From: Neostapfia colusana
Lineage: Eukaryota; Streptophyta; Magnoliopsida; Poales; Poaceae
NCBI GenBank assembly: GCA_030760725.1
Contig: JASWHV010000011.1
Location: 81,693,765-81,757,764 of the forward strand
Length of the DNA: 64,000 bases
Reading direction: 5' to 3'
The notes under the pieces are model-generated. The model searched no databases. It saw only the letters and a program-made list of their open reading frames with translations, and was not told the DNA's origin. Position numbers and translations under genes: made by a program. Below are positions 46,601 to 58,989 of the stretch, piece by piece. Position 1 is the stretch's first letter; each line of letters opens with the position of its first letter.

Positions 46601-49600
46601 GGGTCCCGGGCAACCGGACGGAACCTTGATGGAATACATGTCCATATTGTGCAACTTGATGGTTTTGCATGCGCGGATGGACATTTGGGTCGAAATCGAG
46701 AAAGTTAGGAAAGTCGGTAAAACTCATGAACTGGGCTCCTGAGCGGCCGGAAGGGACCTTAACGGAATACACGTGCGGATGGTTCAACTTGATGGTTTTG
46801 CATGCTACGGATGGCCATCTGGTTCAAAATTGAGAAAGTCGGGAAAGTCAGTAATACTCACGAACTCGGGTCTCGGGCATCCAGATAGGGCATTGACGGA
46901 ATTCACGTCCGGACAATGCAACTTGATGGTTATTCATGCGCGGACGACCATCAGAGTCAAAATAAGGAAAGTCGATAAAACTCACAAACTCGGGTCTCAT
47001 GCGATCGGATGGGACCTTGACGAAATACACGTTCAGGCGGCGCAATTTGATGGTTTTGCATGCGTGGATGGCCATCTAGGTCAAAATTGGGAAAGTCAGG
47101 AAAACTCATGAACTCAGGTCCCGGGACCTCAGACTGAACCATGACAGAATACACGTTCTGAAGGTGCAACTTGAAGGTTTTGCATGCGCGGATGGCCATT
47201 TGAGTCAAAATCGGGAAAGTCGGTAAAACTCACTAACTCGGTCCCCGAGCGATCGGACGGGGCCTTGACGGAGAAAACGTTGGGACGGTGCAATTTGATG
47301 GTTTTGCATGCGCAGATGGCCATCTGGGTTGAAATCAGGAAAGTCAGGAATCTCTGTAAAACTCACAAACTTGAATACTGGGCGGCTGGACAGGACCTTG
47401 ACGGAATATATGTTCTGATGGTGCAACTTGATGGTTTTGCATGCATGGATGGGCATCGGGGTCAAAATTTGGAAATTCGAGAAAGTTGGTAAATCTCACG
47501 AACTCGGGTCCCTAGCGCCCGGACGAAAACTTGACGTAATTCACGTTCGGACGTGCAACTTGATGGTTTTGCTTGCGCGGATGGCCATCTGGGTCAAAAT
47601 CGAGAATGTCGGGAAAGTTTGTAAAACTCACGAACTCGGGTCCCGGTCGGTCACCTAGGTCAAAATCTTAAAAGTCAGGAAAGTTGGTATCCGTGGAGGC
47701 CGGATGGGACCTTGACAGAATACACGTCCGTACAGTCAAACTTTATGGTTTTACATGCGCGGATGGCCATTTGGGTCAAGATCGGGAAAGTCGGCAAAAC
47801 TCATGAACTCGGGTCCTAGGCGGCCGGACAGAACCTTGACGAAATACACGTCCAGATAGTGCAACTTGATGGTTTTGCATGCGTAGATGGCCATCTGGGT
47901 CGAAATCGAGAAAGTCGGAAAAGTTGGTAAAACACACGAACTCAGGTCTTGGGTGGCCGGACAGGACCTTGATGGAATACACGTCCAGATGGTGCAACTT
48001 GATGGTTTTGCATGCGTGGATGGCCGTACTGGTCGAAATTGGGAAACTCGGGAAACTCACAAACTCAGGTCCCAAGCGGCCAGACAGGATCTTGACGGAA
48101 TACACGTCTGGACGGTGCAACTTGATGGTCTTGCATGCGTGTGTGGCTATCTGGGTCCGGACAGTCAAACTTTATGGTTTTACATGCACGGATGGCCATT
48201 TGGGTAAAAATCAGGAAAGTCAGCAAAACTCTTGAACTCGGGTCCCAGGCCGCCGGACAGAACCTTGACAGAATACACGTCCAGACGGTGCAACTTGATG
48301 GTTTTGAATGCGCGGATGGCCATCTGGGTCAAAATCGGGAAAGTCGATAAAACACACGAACTCAGGTCCCGAGAGGCCGGACAGGACCTTGATGGAATAC
48401 ACGTCCGGATGGTCCAACTTGATGGTTTTTCATACGTGGATAGCCATCGGGGTCAAAATTGGGAAAGTCGAGAAAGTCGGTAAAACTCACGAACTCGGGT
48501 CCCGGGCGGCCAAACGGAATACACGTCCAGACGGTCCAACTTGATGGTTTTGCATGCGCGGATGGCCATCTGGGTCAAAATCGAGAAAGTCGGGAAAGTT
48601 TGTAAAACTCACAAACTCGGGTTCCGAACGGCCGGACAGGACCTTGACTGAGTAGACGTTCAGATGGTGCAACCTGATGGTTTTGCATGCACGGATGGCC
48701 ATCGAGGTCAAAATTGGGAAAGTTGATAAAGTCGGTAAAACTCACGAACTCGGGTCCCGGGTGGCCGGAAGGAACCTTGATGGAATACATGTCCGCACAG
48801 TGTAACTTTACGGCTTTGCTTGCGCGGATGGCCATCTGGGTCAAAATCGAGAAATTAGGGAAAGCCTGTAAAACTCACGAACTCGGGTCTCGAGCGGCCG
48901 GACGGAACCTTGATGGAATACACATCCGGATGGTGCAACTTGATGGTTTTGCATGCATGGATGACCATCTAGGTCAAAATTTGGAAAGTCAAGAAAACTC
49001 ATACACTCGGGTCCTAGGACGCTAGACTGTACCTTGATGGAATACACGTTCAGATGGTGTAACTAGAAGGTTTTGCATGCGCGGATGGCCATCTGGGTTG
49101 AAATCAAGAAAGTCGGTAAAACACACGAAACTCGGGTCCCGGGAGGCCGGATGGGACCTTGATGGAATACACGTCCGGATCATCCAACTTGATGGTTTTT
49201 CATGCGTGGATGGCCATCAGGGTCAAAATTGGGAAAGTCGAGAAAGTCAGTAAAACTCACGAACTCGGGTCCCGGGCGGCCGGACCGAACCTTGACGAAT
49301 ACACATCCGGATGGTGCAACTTGATGGTTTTGCATGCGCGGATGACCATCTAGTTTGAAATTTGGAAAGTCAAGAATACTCTTGAACTCCGGTCCTAGGA
49401 TGCCGTACTGGACCTTGACGGAATACAAGCTCGAATGGTGCAACTGGAAGGTTTTGCATGCGCGGATACTATCTGGGTCAAAATCCAAAAAGATGGAAAA
49501 GTCGACAAAACTCACTAACTCAGGTCTCGAGCGGTTGGACGGGACCTTGACAGAATACAAGTTCAGATGGTGCAACTTGACGGTTTTGCATGCGCAGATG

Positions 49601-50620
49601 GCCATCAGGGTCAAAATCGAGAAAGTTGGTAAAACACACGAACTCGGGTCCCGGGAGGTCAGACGGGACCTTGATGGAATAAACATCCGAATGGTCCAAC
49701 TTGATGGTTTTTCATGCGTGGATGGCCATCGGGGTCAAAATTGGGAATGTCGGGAAAGTCGGTAAAACTCACAAACTCGGTCTCCGGGCGGTTGGACGGA
49801 ACCTTGACGGAATACATGTCCGGACGGTGCTACTTGATGGTTTTGCATGTGTGGATGGCCATATTGGTCAAATTCGTGAAAGTCGAGAAAGTCTGTAAAA
49901 CTCACGAACTTGGATCTCGGGTGGCCCAACAGGACCATGATGGAATATATGTTCGGATGGTGCAACTTGATGGCTTTGCATGCACGGATGGCCATCTGAG
50001 TCAGAATCCAGAAAGTTGGGGAATCCGGCAAAACTCACCATCTCAGGTCCCGAGCAGCTTAACGGGACCTTGACGGAATACACATTCGGGTGGTGCAACT
50101 AAATGGTTTTGCATGCGCGGATGGCAACATGGGTCGAAATCGGGAAACTCACGAACTCGAGTCTCGGGCGGCCAGACAGGGCATTGACGGAATTCACGTC
50201 CAGACAAAGTCGGTAAAACTCACTAACTCGGGCCCCGAGCGATCGGACGGCGCCTTGACGGAAAAAATGCTGGGACGGTGCAATTTGATGGTTTTGCATG
50301 CGCGGATGGCCATCTGGGTTGAAATCAAGAAAGTCGGGAATCTCTGTAAACTCACAAACTTGGATACCGGGCGGCCGGACAGGACCTTGATGGAATATAT
50401 GTTCTGATGGTGCAACTTGATGGTTTTGCATGCATGGATGGCCATCGGGGTCAAAATTAGGAAATTCGAGAAAGTCGGTAAAACTCACGAACTCGGGTCC
50501 CTGGCGGCCGGGCGGAAACTTGACGGAATACACGTCCGGACGTGCAACTTGATGGTTTTGCATGCGCGGATGGCCATCTGGGTCAAAATCGAGAATGTCG
50601 GGAAAGTTTGTAAAACTCAC
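43662..50620. repeat. Tandem satellite array, block 1 (monomer about 125-133 bp)
   Basis: Direct repeats follow one another without gaps. Anchor words of each monomer, in order, are: CAACTTGATGGTTTTGCATGC; GGATGGCCATCTGGGTCAAA; GAAAGTCGG once or twice; AAAACTCACGAACTCGGGTC; a CG-rich GGCGGCCGGAC; and TTGACGGAATACACGTCCGG. Examples start at 43670, 43801, 43928 and 44057. A full monomer is about 133 bp, and copies with one fewer GAAAGTCGG subunit are about 9 bp shorter. Many differences are C/T or G/A at CpG, as expected of methylated DNA. Variant monomer types recur (TTTTTCATG type; AACTAGAAGG type). I do not recognise the family. It does not look like the roughly 155-bp cereal centromere satellites. 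Confidence 0.93.
43696..47651. repeat. Higher-order unit 1 of a 3.96-kb tandem duplication
   Basis: Starts at CACCTAGGTC in the first monomer. Landmark monomers recur in unit 2 at offsets of 3956, 3939, 3930 and 3932 bp (43696/47652, 44212/48151, 44491/48421, 45259/49191). Landmarks include a truncated chimeric monomer near 44212-44260 and TTTTTCATG-type monomers. Confidence 0.8.
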
Positions 50621-50949
50621 TGTGACACCCTGTTCTGAGAGGAAACCTCTCTTAACCGAGGCTGATGCGTATGTGTGCCTAGGATATTCATCACACATAC
50701 ACATATCATCCACAAACTGAATTCAGAATATAATACCATGAATGAATAGGGTTTATTACAATGTCTCATGAGTCTCAAACTCATGCTAGCAGCGAAAGTC
50801 TTAATCTAGCAGCGGAAGTCTTTATTCTATCTTAGCAGCGGAAGTCTTTATCCTAGCAGCGGAAGTCCTCTAACTAGTGCGGAAGCAACTAAGCAGCAGC
50901 AGCGGCTCCATCTCTACTCCACAGGCAAGGTTGAGGACATATTACACGC

Positions 50950-52635
50950 CTAATTCTCCACGTGGTCTTCATAGTACTCCTCTTATATTGGTGATGATGA
51001 AGTAATAATGCAAGTTTGAGTACATGATGTACTCAGCAAGTGCGGGAAAATATGAAATGTAGCTCACAGAAAGGAAGGTATAAAAAGGCTCATTGCATAA
51101 AAGCAAAGTTTATTTCTCAAAACACGATAAAAACAGCAACTTAGCTTTAAGTGAATGTAATCCCAGCATGTATTTAAACATTAATATACCTCCATTATGA
51201 TTCATCCCTTTTCCATGTCTCAACCAGACATTAATCTTTCTCAACTTTGCTCATGAATACCATCTCGTATTCACTACCATCTCATGAATACCATCTCGTA
51301 TTCACTATCATCTCATATTCAATTTCGTCTCATTCCGAGACCAAATCTCATTGCCATGACTCAACAGTCATGCAACCAATCTCATTACTTGGACTCAACA
51401 TTCTAGAAAACCAAAGACCAAACCATAACCAAAACCAAACCATCCAAAACCATCCCAAAAACAATCCCATATAATCATGTGAGTTGTCCAGGCGCTCGTG
51501 ACCGTAAGCTCGGCTATCATGATAGTTTTAGACTCTGCAGAGTTTGCACCACTTTACCCACAAGTTTGTGATTTCGTCACCCGTCGGCGACTGCAGAACC
51601 TCCATTATACCAGTACACAACCGTCGGTGTATGGCCAAGAGATCACAAAATAGCCTTTACAAAGGGGCTACTAGATGTATGTACTCACTAAGGTTTCACC
51701 GGCAAGCTAGAATCTCCAATTATCCCACCCACGGGCCCCCTCTTGTGCCATGCAATTCTCAGGGCAGTCCTCACTCGACTCCCATTCCCCGCGCCTTCCA
51801 CGGTCCATAACAATCTAGTAACTTACCTAATTACTCAGCTAAGCCGCACCCATACTTGGCTTTGTGGTGGCACTATTATCCTGGCATGGCTAGCATGAAC
51901 CGGTCCTTAGATCTACGGTAAGTAAACCACCATCTCATTCTACCTCTTCCACAAAACTAGGCTTGCCTAGATATCCCTCCGATTCATGTTCATTAACATC
52001 AAGTTCTTATAATTATTACTCATACGAGTGCAGTTAGCTAGACACATCTATCTCGCTTCCCACATCCCATGGACTCAGCAAAGCATAAAAGCAAAAAACC
52101 ATACCCGACTCATAAACTTCCCTGGTGATAAGGGTGGTTTAACCAAAACTAGTAAACTCCTATAAAAGGGTTTACCATCATGTTGACTCAAGCACACACA
52201 CCTTTTCGCAAACAAAACAGTTTTCCAAAAACAAGGGATCAATATGGTCAAGGAGCACTTGCCTTGTTCTTGCGGTTCCTGTTGCTCAAATTCTTGCTGT
52301 TGTAGTCCGTCGTAGGTAGCTCCCTGAGCTTGCCTTCTATTCGTGATCACGCACATACAAGATTCATAGCAATCAATCATCATGCACAAACTCTACTTTA
52401 AGATGCATATGCATGTTAATCCTATGATGCAGTTTAGTTTGTACGTGTTCTTGCATGGCTTGCATGGGTTTTACGATGAACAGAGGTGTAAATATCGATT
52501 GTGGACGTGGCGATGATCTTGACTTTAGATCAAACCGACCAACACGTGATCTGTCCACAAAAAATGCTTCTGTTTGAAAGGATTGAAGAACAGATGCAAA
52601 GAAAATGCGATGATGTCGTAAGGTGGTATTGGAGA
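50950..52635 (-). pseudogene. decayed mini-gene in solo LTR E
   Basis: Minus strand. An exon 1 end lies near 52635 (GAAC|GTAAGG). Exon 2 is 52336-52263 with GC donor CAAG|GCAAGT. Exon 3 is 50981-50950 (EYYEDHVEN then TAG). Exon 2 encodes QAQGATYDGLQQQEFEQQE, clearly homologous at protein level to B. It is 74 nt, against 84 in B, which breaks the frame near its start. The exon 2-3 join is still phase 1. Confidence 0.4.
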
Positions 52636-53019
52636 CCTACCTTACGTTCTTCTTGGTCTCGGGGTCCTTCTCCTAGCAAGACAGATCGTCGGGGCTCTTT
52701 TCCGGTGATCTCCGGCGAAGGGGTTAGTTCAGCGAGTTGGGGGCTAGGGCTCCAAGTCGTCGGCTTCAGGAGGTGGAAAAGAAGTTCGTGGTTGCGGCCA
52801 AAGGTTTTCGGTTCTATTTCTAATTGGGAAGAGAAGAGTCCTAATCTAATTGGAATTCAAATAAGAGTTCTATTCAAATTGTTTTTGGATCTTAACAACT
52901 TACCTTCAGTTGATTTGGTGCGGTAGCAATGTGGAATTCGTGTCGGTTTCCTCCCGTACCGATGTTCCCACGCGTACAGAAGCAAAAACCGTTTCAAATC
53001 TCGTCACCTCCGTGGTGAT

Positions 53020-53560
53020 GAGCTCCGGAGGCTCCACGTGTCCAGCGGGAACCTGGGCTCCCTTTTCCGCAGAGACAAGCTCCAGTTGTGCTGCGTGTCA
53101 GGCGGGCGATACCTCCCTCTTCCTTAGAGGTGAGCTCCGCGTGCGCCACGCGTCCTGGTGGGCGGGACCTCCCTCTCTCCATAGGCGAGCTCCGTGTGCA
53201 CCACGTGTCTGGTGGGTCGGGACCTATCCTCTCAACAGAGGTGAGCTCCGCGAACTCCACGTGTCAGTTCCGGACCTCCCCTCTCTTCGGAGGTGGCTCC
53301 GGATGTGCCACGTGTCTTAGCAGCGCTAGACATCCTTTCTCCTCAGAGACAAGCTCCGAGGTTGACACGTGTCCAACAGTGACGGACCTCCCAGAGATGA
53401 GCTCCGGGGACAACACGTGTCCCACAGGGTCGGACCTCTCCCCTTCGAGGGGATGAGCCCCGAGCCTGCCACGTAGCCAGTTAGCGGCGGACCACTCCCC
53501 TTTTGCGGGGATGAGCTCCGAAGGCGCCACGTGGCCAGCGAGCCGCGGGAATTGTCTTCA
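53020..53560 (-). promoter_or_regulatory. U3 tandem ACGTG array in solo LTR E
   Basis: About ten units of the same design as in B, with GAGCTCCG spacers. Seven intact ACGTG cores lie near 53036, 53202, 53259, 53310, 53367, 53416 and 53530; three are degenerate. The order of units differs in detail from B, but the architecture is kept in this older copy. Confidence 0.65.
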
Positions 53561-53689
53561 GCGCTCTCTGTGAACTGGTTTTGGCTCTTTTTGGGTATCT
53601 CTTTAATATTTTATCTATTTTTACTTATTTTAAATTGTTTTCTCTATAAAATATGAATATATGCACAAATAAAAAATGAGGGTGTCACA

Positions 53690-54240
53690 CTCACGAACTC
53701 GGGTCCCGGTCAGCCGGACGGAACCTTAACGGAATACACCTCCAGACGGTGCAACTTGATGGTTTTGCATGCCGATGGCCATCTAGGTCGAAATTTGGAA
53801 AGTCAAGAAAACTCATGAACTCGGGTCCTGGTACGCCGGACTGGACCTTGCCGTAATACACGTTTGGATGGTGCAACTGGAAGGTTTTGCATGCGTGGAT
53901 GACTATCTGGATTAAAATCTGGAAAGTTGGGAATGTCGGTAAAACTCACTAACTTGGGTCTCGAGCGGCTGGACAGGACCTTGACGGAATACATGTTCGG
54001 ATGGTGCAACTAAATGGTTTTGCATGCGCGGATGGCCATCCGGGTCGAAATCTTGAAAGTCGGTAAAACTCACAAACTAGGGTCCCATGCGACTGGACGG
54101 GACCTTAACGGAATACACGTTCGGACAGTGTAACTTGATGGTTTTGCATGCTCGGATGGTGATCTGGGTTTAAATCGGGAAAGTCAGGAAAGTCGGGAAA
54201 ACTCACGAACTCGGGTCCTGGGCGGCCGGACAGGACCTTG
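53690..54240. repeat. Tandem satellite array, block 2
   Basis: Four to five monomers lie between solo LTRs E and G. One monomer has the CAACTGGAAGG variant (about 53874) that also occurs near 45128, 49060 and 56896, so the array is built of recurring monomer types. Confidence 0.9.
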
Positions 54241-55956
54241 TGAAAGTGCATCTAGGTAATCCCTGTGGGTTTTGGATGATTGATGATGATAATTAAGATA
54301 CTAATGAGTTTTACTGAGTATGAGCACATGTCCTTGAGATAGCAATGAATGTGGAGTCTCTCAAGAAGCAAAAAAAGGGGAAAAGAAGAAGACTTGCAAG
54401 AGTAGAAAATATTTTTTTCTATTAAGTTTCACATTTTCTAGTTGTGTACAGCGTCTTCTTTTTTAGAGTGCTTGAGAATCATTAGAGAGCTCAAATCTTA
54501 GTGAGAATCTTGGGAGGAAATAGAGATAGGTATGGCTGAGAATGTAGACCGGACTTGTCCGGACTCAAGGCCAGACTAGTCCGTCCCAACCGGACTACTC
54601 CGTTTCTGACAGGACTAGAAGTCTCTAAGTGAGTTCCGACTTGCCCGTTTTAGACCAGACTAGTCCGTTTTTGTGTGAGTCTGACCCTTTCTGAGACCAA
54701 GTCTCAGAAGGCCGGACTAGTCTTCCCATGGGGATGGACTAGTCCGCTAAGTGGACTAAGCCGCTTGGGTCCGGAGAAAGAGTCTCTGAGTGACCTCGGA
54801 CTAGTCCGCTCCACTGGCCGGACTAGTCCGGTTCTTTTAGACTAGTATGATTTAGGACGGAACAAAGGTTCCTGTGTCGCAATCTGAGATTAGAGAGTTA
54901 TTGGGACTAAGTCTGGTAAGACCGGACTAGTCCATCCCTGTGGTCGGACTAGTCCACTCTCTGCCAGACTAGTCCGTTTTCATCCGGAACAAAGGTTCCT
55001 GTGTGAGATCGGACTAGTCCGCTCCTCAATGGACTAGTCCGGGATTTTATGACCGTTTGAATTCAAAGTTCACGGGGACTTTAGTTGGTAGCCTCTGTGA
55101 CGTAAGTGATCCCCCAAGGACGGACTAGTCCGGGGTTCTTGTCGGACTAGTCTGGACTTTAGTAGGTATAACGGCTAGATGTTGGGATCCCAATAAAAAG
55201 GGACCCCCCGGCTTCAAATGAAAAACACTGAAACCCTAGCGCCGAAAACTCCTTCCTTGAACTCTTCTAAGTCTCTTTCCTCACTTTCTTGACACCTAAG
55301 ATTGGATCTTAAGGGGTTTGTGGATTTGTGAGAGGAGATACGTTGTGATCGACGTTTGAGCTCTCGGTTTGAATCTCTTGCACTCTAATTGTTAGTTTGA
55401 GTTCTTGGCTGTTGTATTTTGATTCCTAGAACTGCTAGGTCATTGTAGCGAGTCTCAAGTTGTGAGTAGCCCCTAAGAATATTGTATTCACACCTTGATT
55501 GATAGTAAAGAACCCATGCTCAATCTTGGTGATCGCTCAGTGAGGGTAGGGTTGGAAGAGACCTGGTCCTTTATGTACTCCTCAACGGGGACGTAGATTC
55601 CTATGTGGAATCGAAACTTGTGATAAATCGAGTCTCTTGGTTCCTTTACTTTCTCATTCATTCACTAAAGTTGTTTGTTAATTTTTGTCTCGCTCAAAAC
55701 TTGTTAATTGCTTTGTTATTGTAAGTCTTGCAATCCAATCAGTTTATCATTCAAAAATTAGTTGATTAGATTGTTAGACCACTTAAATATCTTCCGCTTA
55801 AAAAAACATAAAAGAAAACCATAAAAACGCAATTTCTATACCTAGACCGGACTAGTCCGGCCCCAGACAGAACTAGTCCGGCCCTTCAGGCTTAATCCGC
55901 TGTTTTCAATAGTTTCAGGTTTTATTAGCCTATTCACCCCCTCTAGGAAACTTTCA
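54241..55956. mobile_element. Solo LTR G (1716 bp), probably Ty1/copia, Sirevirus-like
   Basis: Its ends are TGAAAGTGCATC and GAAACTTTCA, inverted over TGAAAGT/ACTTTCA, with perfect TSDs CCTTG (54236-54240, 55957-55961) in a satellite monomer. The start and the CACCCCCTCTAGG near the end resemble grass Sirevirus/Maximus-type copia LTRs (family memory, not certain). It contains about 15 copies of ACTAGTC. AATAAAAAGG near 55191 could be a TATA-like element in + orientation. No coding region. Confidence 0.85.
54570..55885. repeat. cluster of CGGACTAGTCCG palindromes in LTR G
   Basis: About 15 dispersed copies of ACTAGTC, 11 of them extended to ACTAGTCCG and several full CGGACTAGTCCG palindromes, mostly 54570-55150 with two more near 55850 and 55870. 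Spacing is irregular (about 20-100 bp). Intervening words such as GGAACAAAGGTTCCTGTGT also repeat. Possibly protein-binding sites in U3. Confidence 0.7.
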
Positions 55957-58900
55957 CCTTGACGGAATATACCTTCAGACGGTGCAACTTGATGGTTTTG
56001 CATGCATGGATGGCCATCTAGTCAAAATTGGGAAATTCGAGAAAATCGGTAAAACTCACGAATCTCGGGTCCCCGGCGGCCGGACGGAACCTTGATGGAA
56101 TACAAGTCTGGACGGTGCAACTTGATGGTTTTGCATGCGCAGATGGCCATCTGGGTCAAAATCGAGAAAGTCTGGAAGGTCTATAAAACTCACGAACTCA
56201 GGTCCCGGGCGGTCGGACGAAACCTTAATGGAATACACATCCGAACGGTGCAACTTGATAGTTTTGCATGCGTGGATGGCCATCTGGATCAAAATCGAGA
56301 AAGTCGGTAAAACTCACAAACTCAGGTCCCGGGCGGTCGGACAGAACCTTGATGGAACGTCCGGGCGGTGCAACTTGATGGTTTTTCATGCGTGGATGTT
56401 CACCTGGGTCAAAATCGAGAAAGTCGGGAAACTCTGTAAAACTCACAAAGTTGGATCTCGATTGGCCGGACAGGACCTTGATGGAATATACATTCTGATG
56501 GTGCAACTTGATGGTTTTGCATGCATGTATGGCCATCGGGATCAAAATTGGGAAATTTGAGAAAGTCGGTGAAACTAACAAACTCGGGTCCCGGGCGGCC
56601 TGATGGAACCTTGACGGAATACACGTCCGGATGGTGCAACTTGATGGTTTTGCATGCGCGGATGGCCATCTGTGTCAAAATCGAGAAAGTCAGGAAAGTC
56701 TGTAAAACTCACGAACTCAGGTCTCGTGCGGGCGGATGGAACCTGAACGGAATACACATTTGGACGGTGCAACTTGATGGTTTCGCATGCACGGATGACC
56801 ATCTAGGTCAAAATGTGGAATGTCAAGAAAACTCATGAACTCGGGTCCTGGGACGCCGGACTGGACCTTGATGGAATACACATTCGGATGGTGCAACTAG
56901 AAGGTTTTGCATGTGCGGATGGCTATCTGGGTCAAAATACAAAAAGTTGGGAAATTCGGCAAAACACACTAACTCAGGTCTCGAGCGGCTGGACGGGACC
57001 TTGACGGAATACACGTTTGGATAGTGCAACTAAATGGTTTTGCATGCACGGATGGCCATCCGGGTCAAATTATGGAAAGTCGGTAAAACTCACAAACTCG
57101 GGTCCCGTGCGACTGGACGGGACCTTGAAAGAATACACGTTCGGACGGTGCAACTTGATGGTTTTGCATGCTCGGATAGCCATCTAGGTTTAAATTTCGA
57201 AAGTAGGGAATGTCGGGAAAACTCATGAACTCGGGTCCCGAGCGGTAGGACAGGACCTTGATGGAATATACGTTCGTACGGTGCAACTTGATGGTTTTGC
57301 ATGCATGGATGGCTATCGGTGTCAAAATTTGGAAAGTCAAGAAAATCGGTAAAAGTCACGAAGTTGGGTCCCGAGCGGCAACACGGAACCTTGACGGAAT
57401 ACATGTCCGGATGGTGCAACTTGATAGTTTTGCATGCGTGGATGGCCATCTGGGTAAAAATTGAGAAAGTCTGTAAAACTCACGATCTCGGGTCCCGAGC
57501 GACCGTACGGAACCTTGATAGAATACAAGTCCAGACGGTGCAACTTGATGGTTTTGCATGCACGGATGGCCATCTGGGTCAAAATTGAGAAAGTCAGGAA
57601 AGCCGGTAAAACTCACGAACTCGGGTCTCGGGCGGCCGGAGGAAACCTTGATGGAGTACACGTCTGGACGGTGCAACTTGATGGTTTTGCATGCGAGGAT
57701 GGCCATCTGGGTCAAAATCGAGAAAGTAGGGAAAGTTAGTAAAACTCATGAACTCTGGTCTCAGGCGGCCGGATGGAACCTTGACGGAATACTCTTCCGA
57801 ACGGTGCAACTTGATTGTTTTGCATGTGCAGATCTCCATCTGGGTCAAAATCGAGAAAGTCGGGAAACTCTGTAAAACTCACAAACTTGGATCCCGGGCG
57901 GCCGATCATGACCTTGACGGAATATACGTTCGGACAGTGCAACTTGATGGTTTTGCATGCATAGATGGCCATTAGGGTCAAATTGAGAAATTCGAGAAAT
58001 CTGTAAAACTCACGAACTCGGGTTCCGAGCGGCCGGACGGAATCTTGACGGAATACACGTCTGGACGGTGCAACTTGATGGTTTTGCATGAACGGATGAT
58101 CATCTGGGTCGAAATCGAGAAAGTTGAGAAAGTCTATAAAACTCACGAACTCGGGTCCCGAGCTGTCGGACGGAACCTTGATGGAATACACATCGGGACG
58201 GTGCAATTTGATGGTTTTGCATGCGCGGATGGCCATATGGGTCAAAATCAAGAAAGTCGGGAAAGTCGGTAAAACTCACGAACTTGGGTCCCGAGCGGCC
58301 GGACGGAACCTTGACGGAATACACGTCAGGACGGTGCAACTTGATGGTTTTGCATGCGCGGATGTCCATCTGGGTCATAATCGAGAAAGTAAGGAAACTC
58401 TGTAAAACTCACAAACTTGGATCCTAGGCAGCCGAACAAGACATTCATAGAATATACGTTCTGATGGTGCAACTTGATGGTTTTGCATGCATTGATGGCC
58501 ATCGTGGTCAAAATTAGGAATTCGAGAAAGTCGGTAAAGCTCACGAACTCTGGTCCTGGGCGGCCGAACGAAACCTTGACTTAATACACGTCCAGATGAT
58601 GTAACTTGATGGTTTTGCATGCGCGGATGGCCATCTGGGTCAAAATCAAGAAAGTAGGGAAAGTCTGTAAAACTCACGAACTCGGGTCCCGCGCGGCTGG
58701 ACAAAACCTTGATGGAATACACCTCCGTACGGTGCAACTTGGTGGTTTTGAATGCGCGAATGTCCATCTGGGTCAAAATTAAGAAAGTTGGAAAACCCTG
58801 TAAAACACACAAACTTGGATCCCAAGCGGCCGGACATGACCTTTACGGAATATATGTTCGGACAGTGCAACTTGATGGTTTTGCATGCATAGATGGCCAT

Positions 58901-58989
58901 CGTGGTCAAAATTAGGAAATTCGAGAAAGTCTGTAAAACTCACGAACTTAGGTCCCAGGCGGCCGGACGGAACCTTTACAGAACACACG
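55957..58989. repeat. Tandem satellite array, block 3
   Basis: About 24 monomers of the same family run up to the left edge of element D. Monomers here more often end in AACCTTGACGGAATACACG and look somewhat more alike than those in block 1. The array is cut at 58989 by D, and the rest may continue beyond D outside the window. Confidence 0.9.

Larger units (their letters stand above)
50621..53689 (-). mobile_element. Solo LTR E (3069 bp), relative of element B
   Basis: It is bounded by TGTGACACCC and GGTGTCACA with perfect TSDs CTCAC (50616-50620, 53690-53694) inside a satellite monomer. Over its length it is a diverged version of B's LTR in the same (minus) orientation: shared palindromes near 51520, hairpin TGAGTAC/GTACTCA at 51017-51035, and ACGTG array at 53020-53560. 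The TATA position is decayed (TATTTCTAA near 52815). No interior remains, so it arose by LTR-LTR recombination. Confidence 0.93.
47652..53711. repeat. Higher-order unit 2 of the duplication, shortened and interrupted
   Basis: The unit begins abruptly in mid-monomer (CGGT|CACCTAGGTC), exactly like the start of unit 1. It follows unit 1 collinearly but lacks segments matching about 46235-46858 and 46910-47218. Solo LTR E interrupts it at 50621-53689. The end corresponds to the end of unit 1. Confidence 0.75.

Noticed and set aside
43837..50407. Many overlapping ORFs of 60-170 codons on both strands in the satellite, with repeated peptides such as NLMVLHARMAIWV
   Set aside because: Many monomers are near a multiple of three bases with few stops, so open frames arise on both strands. 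Frames shift from monomer to monomer and there is no shared start or stop. I treat them as chance.
43662..58989. CRISPR array or minisatellite gene
   Set aside because: Monomers are directly abutting, with no unique spacers and no cas genes, and the context is a plant genome.
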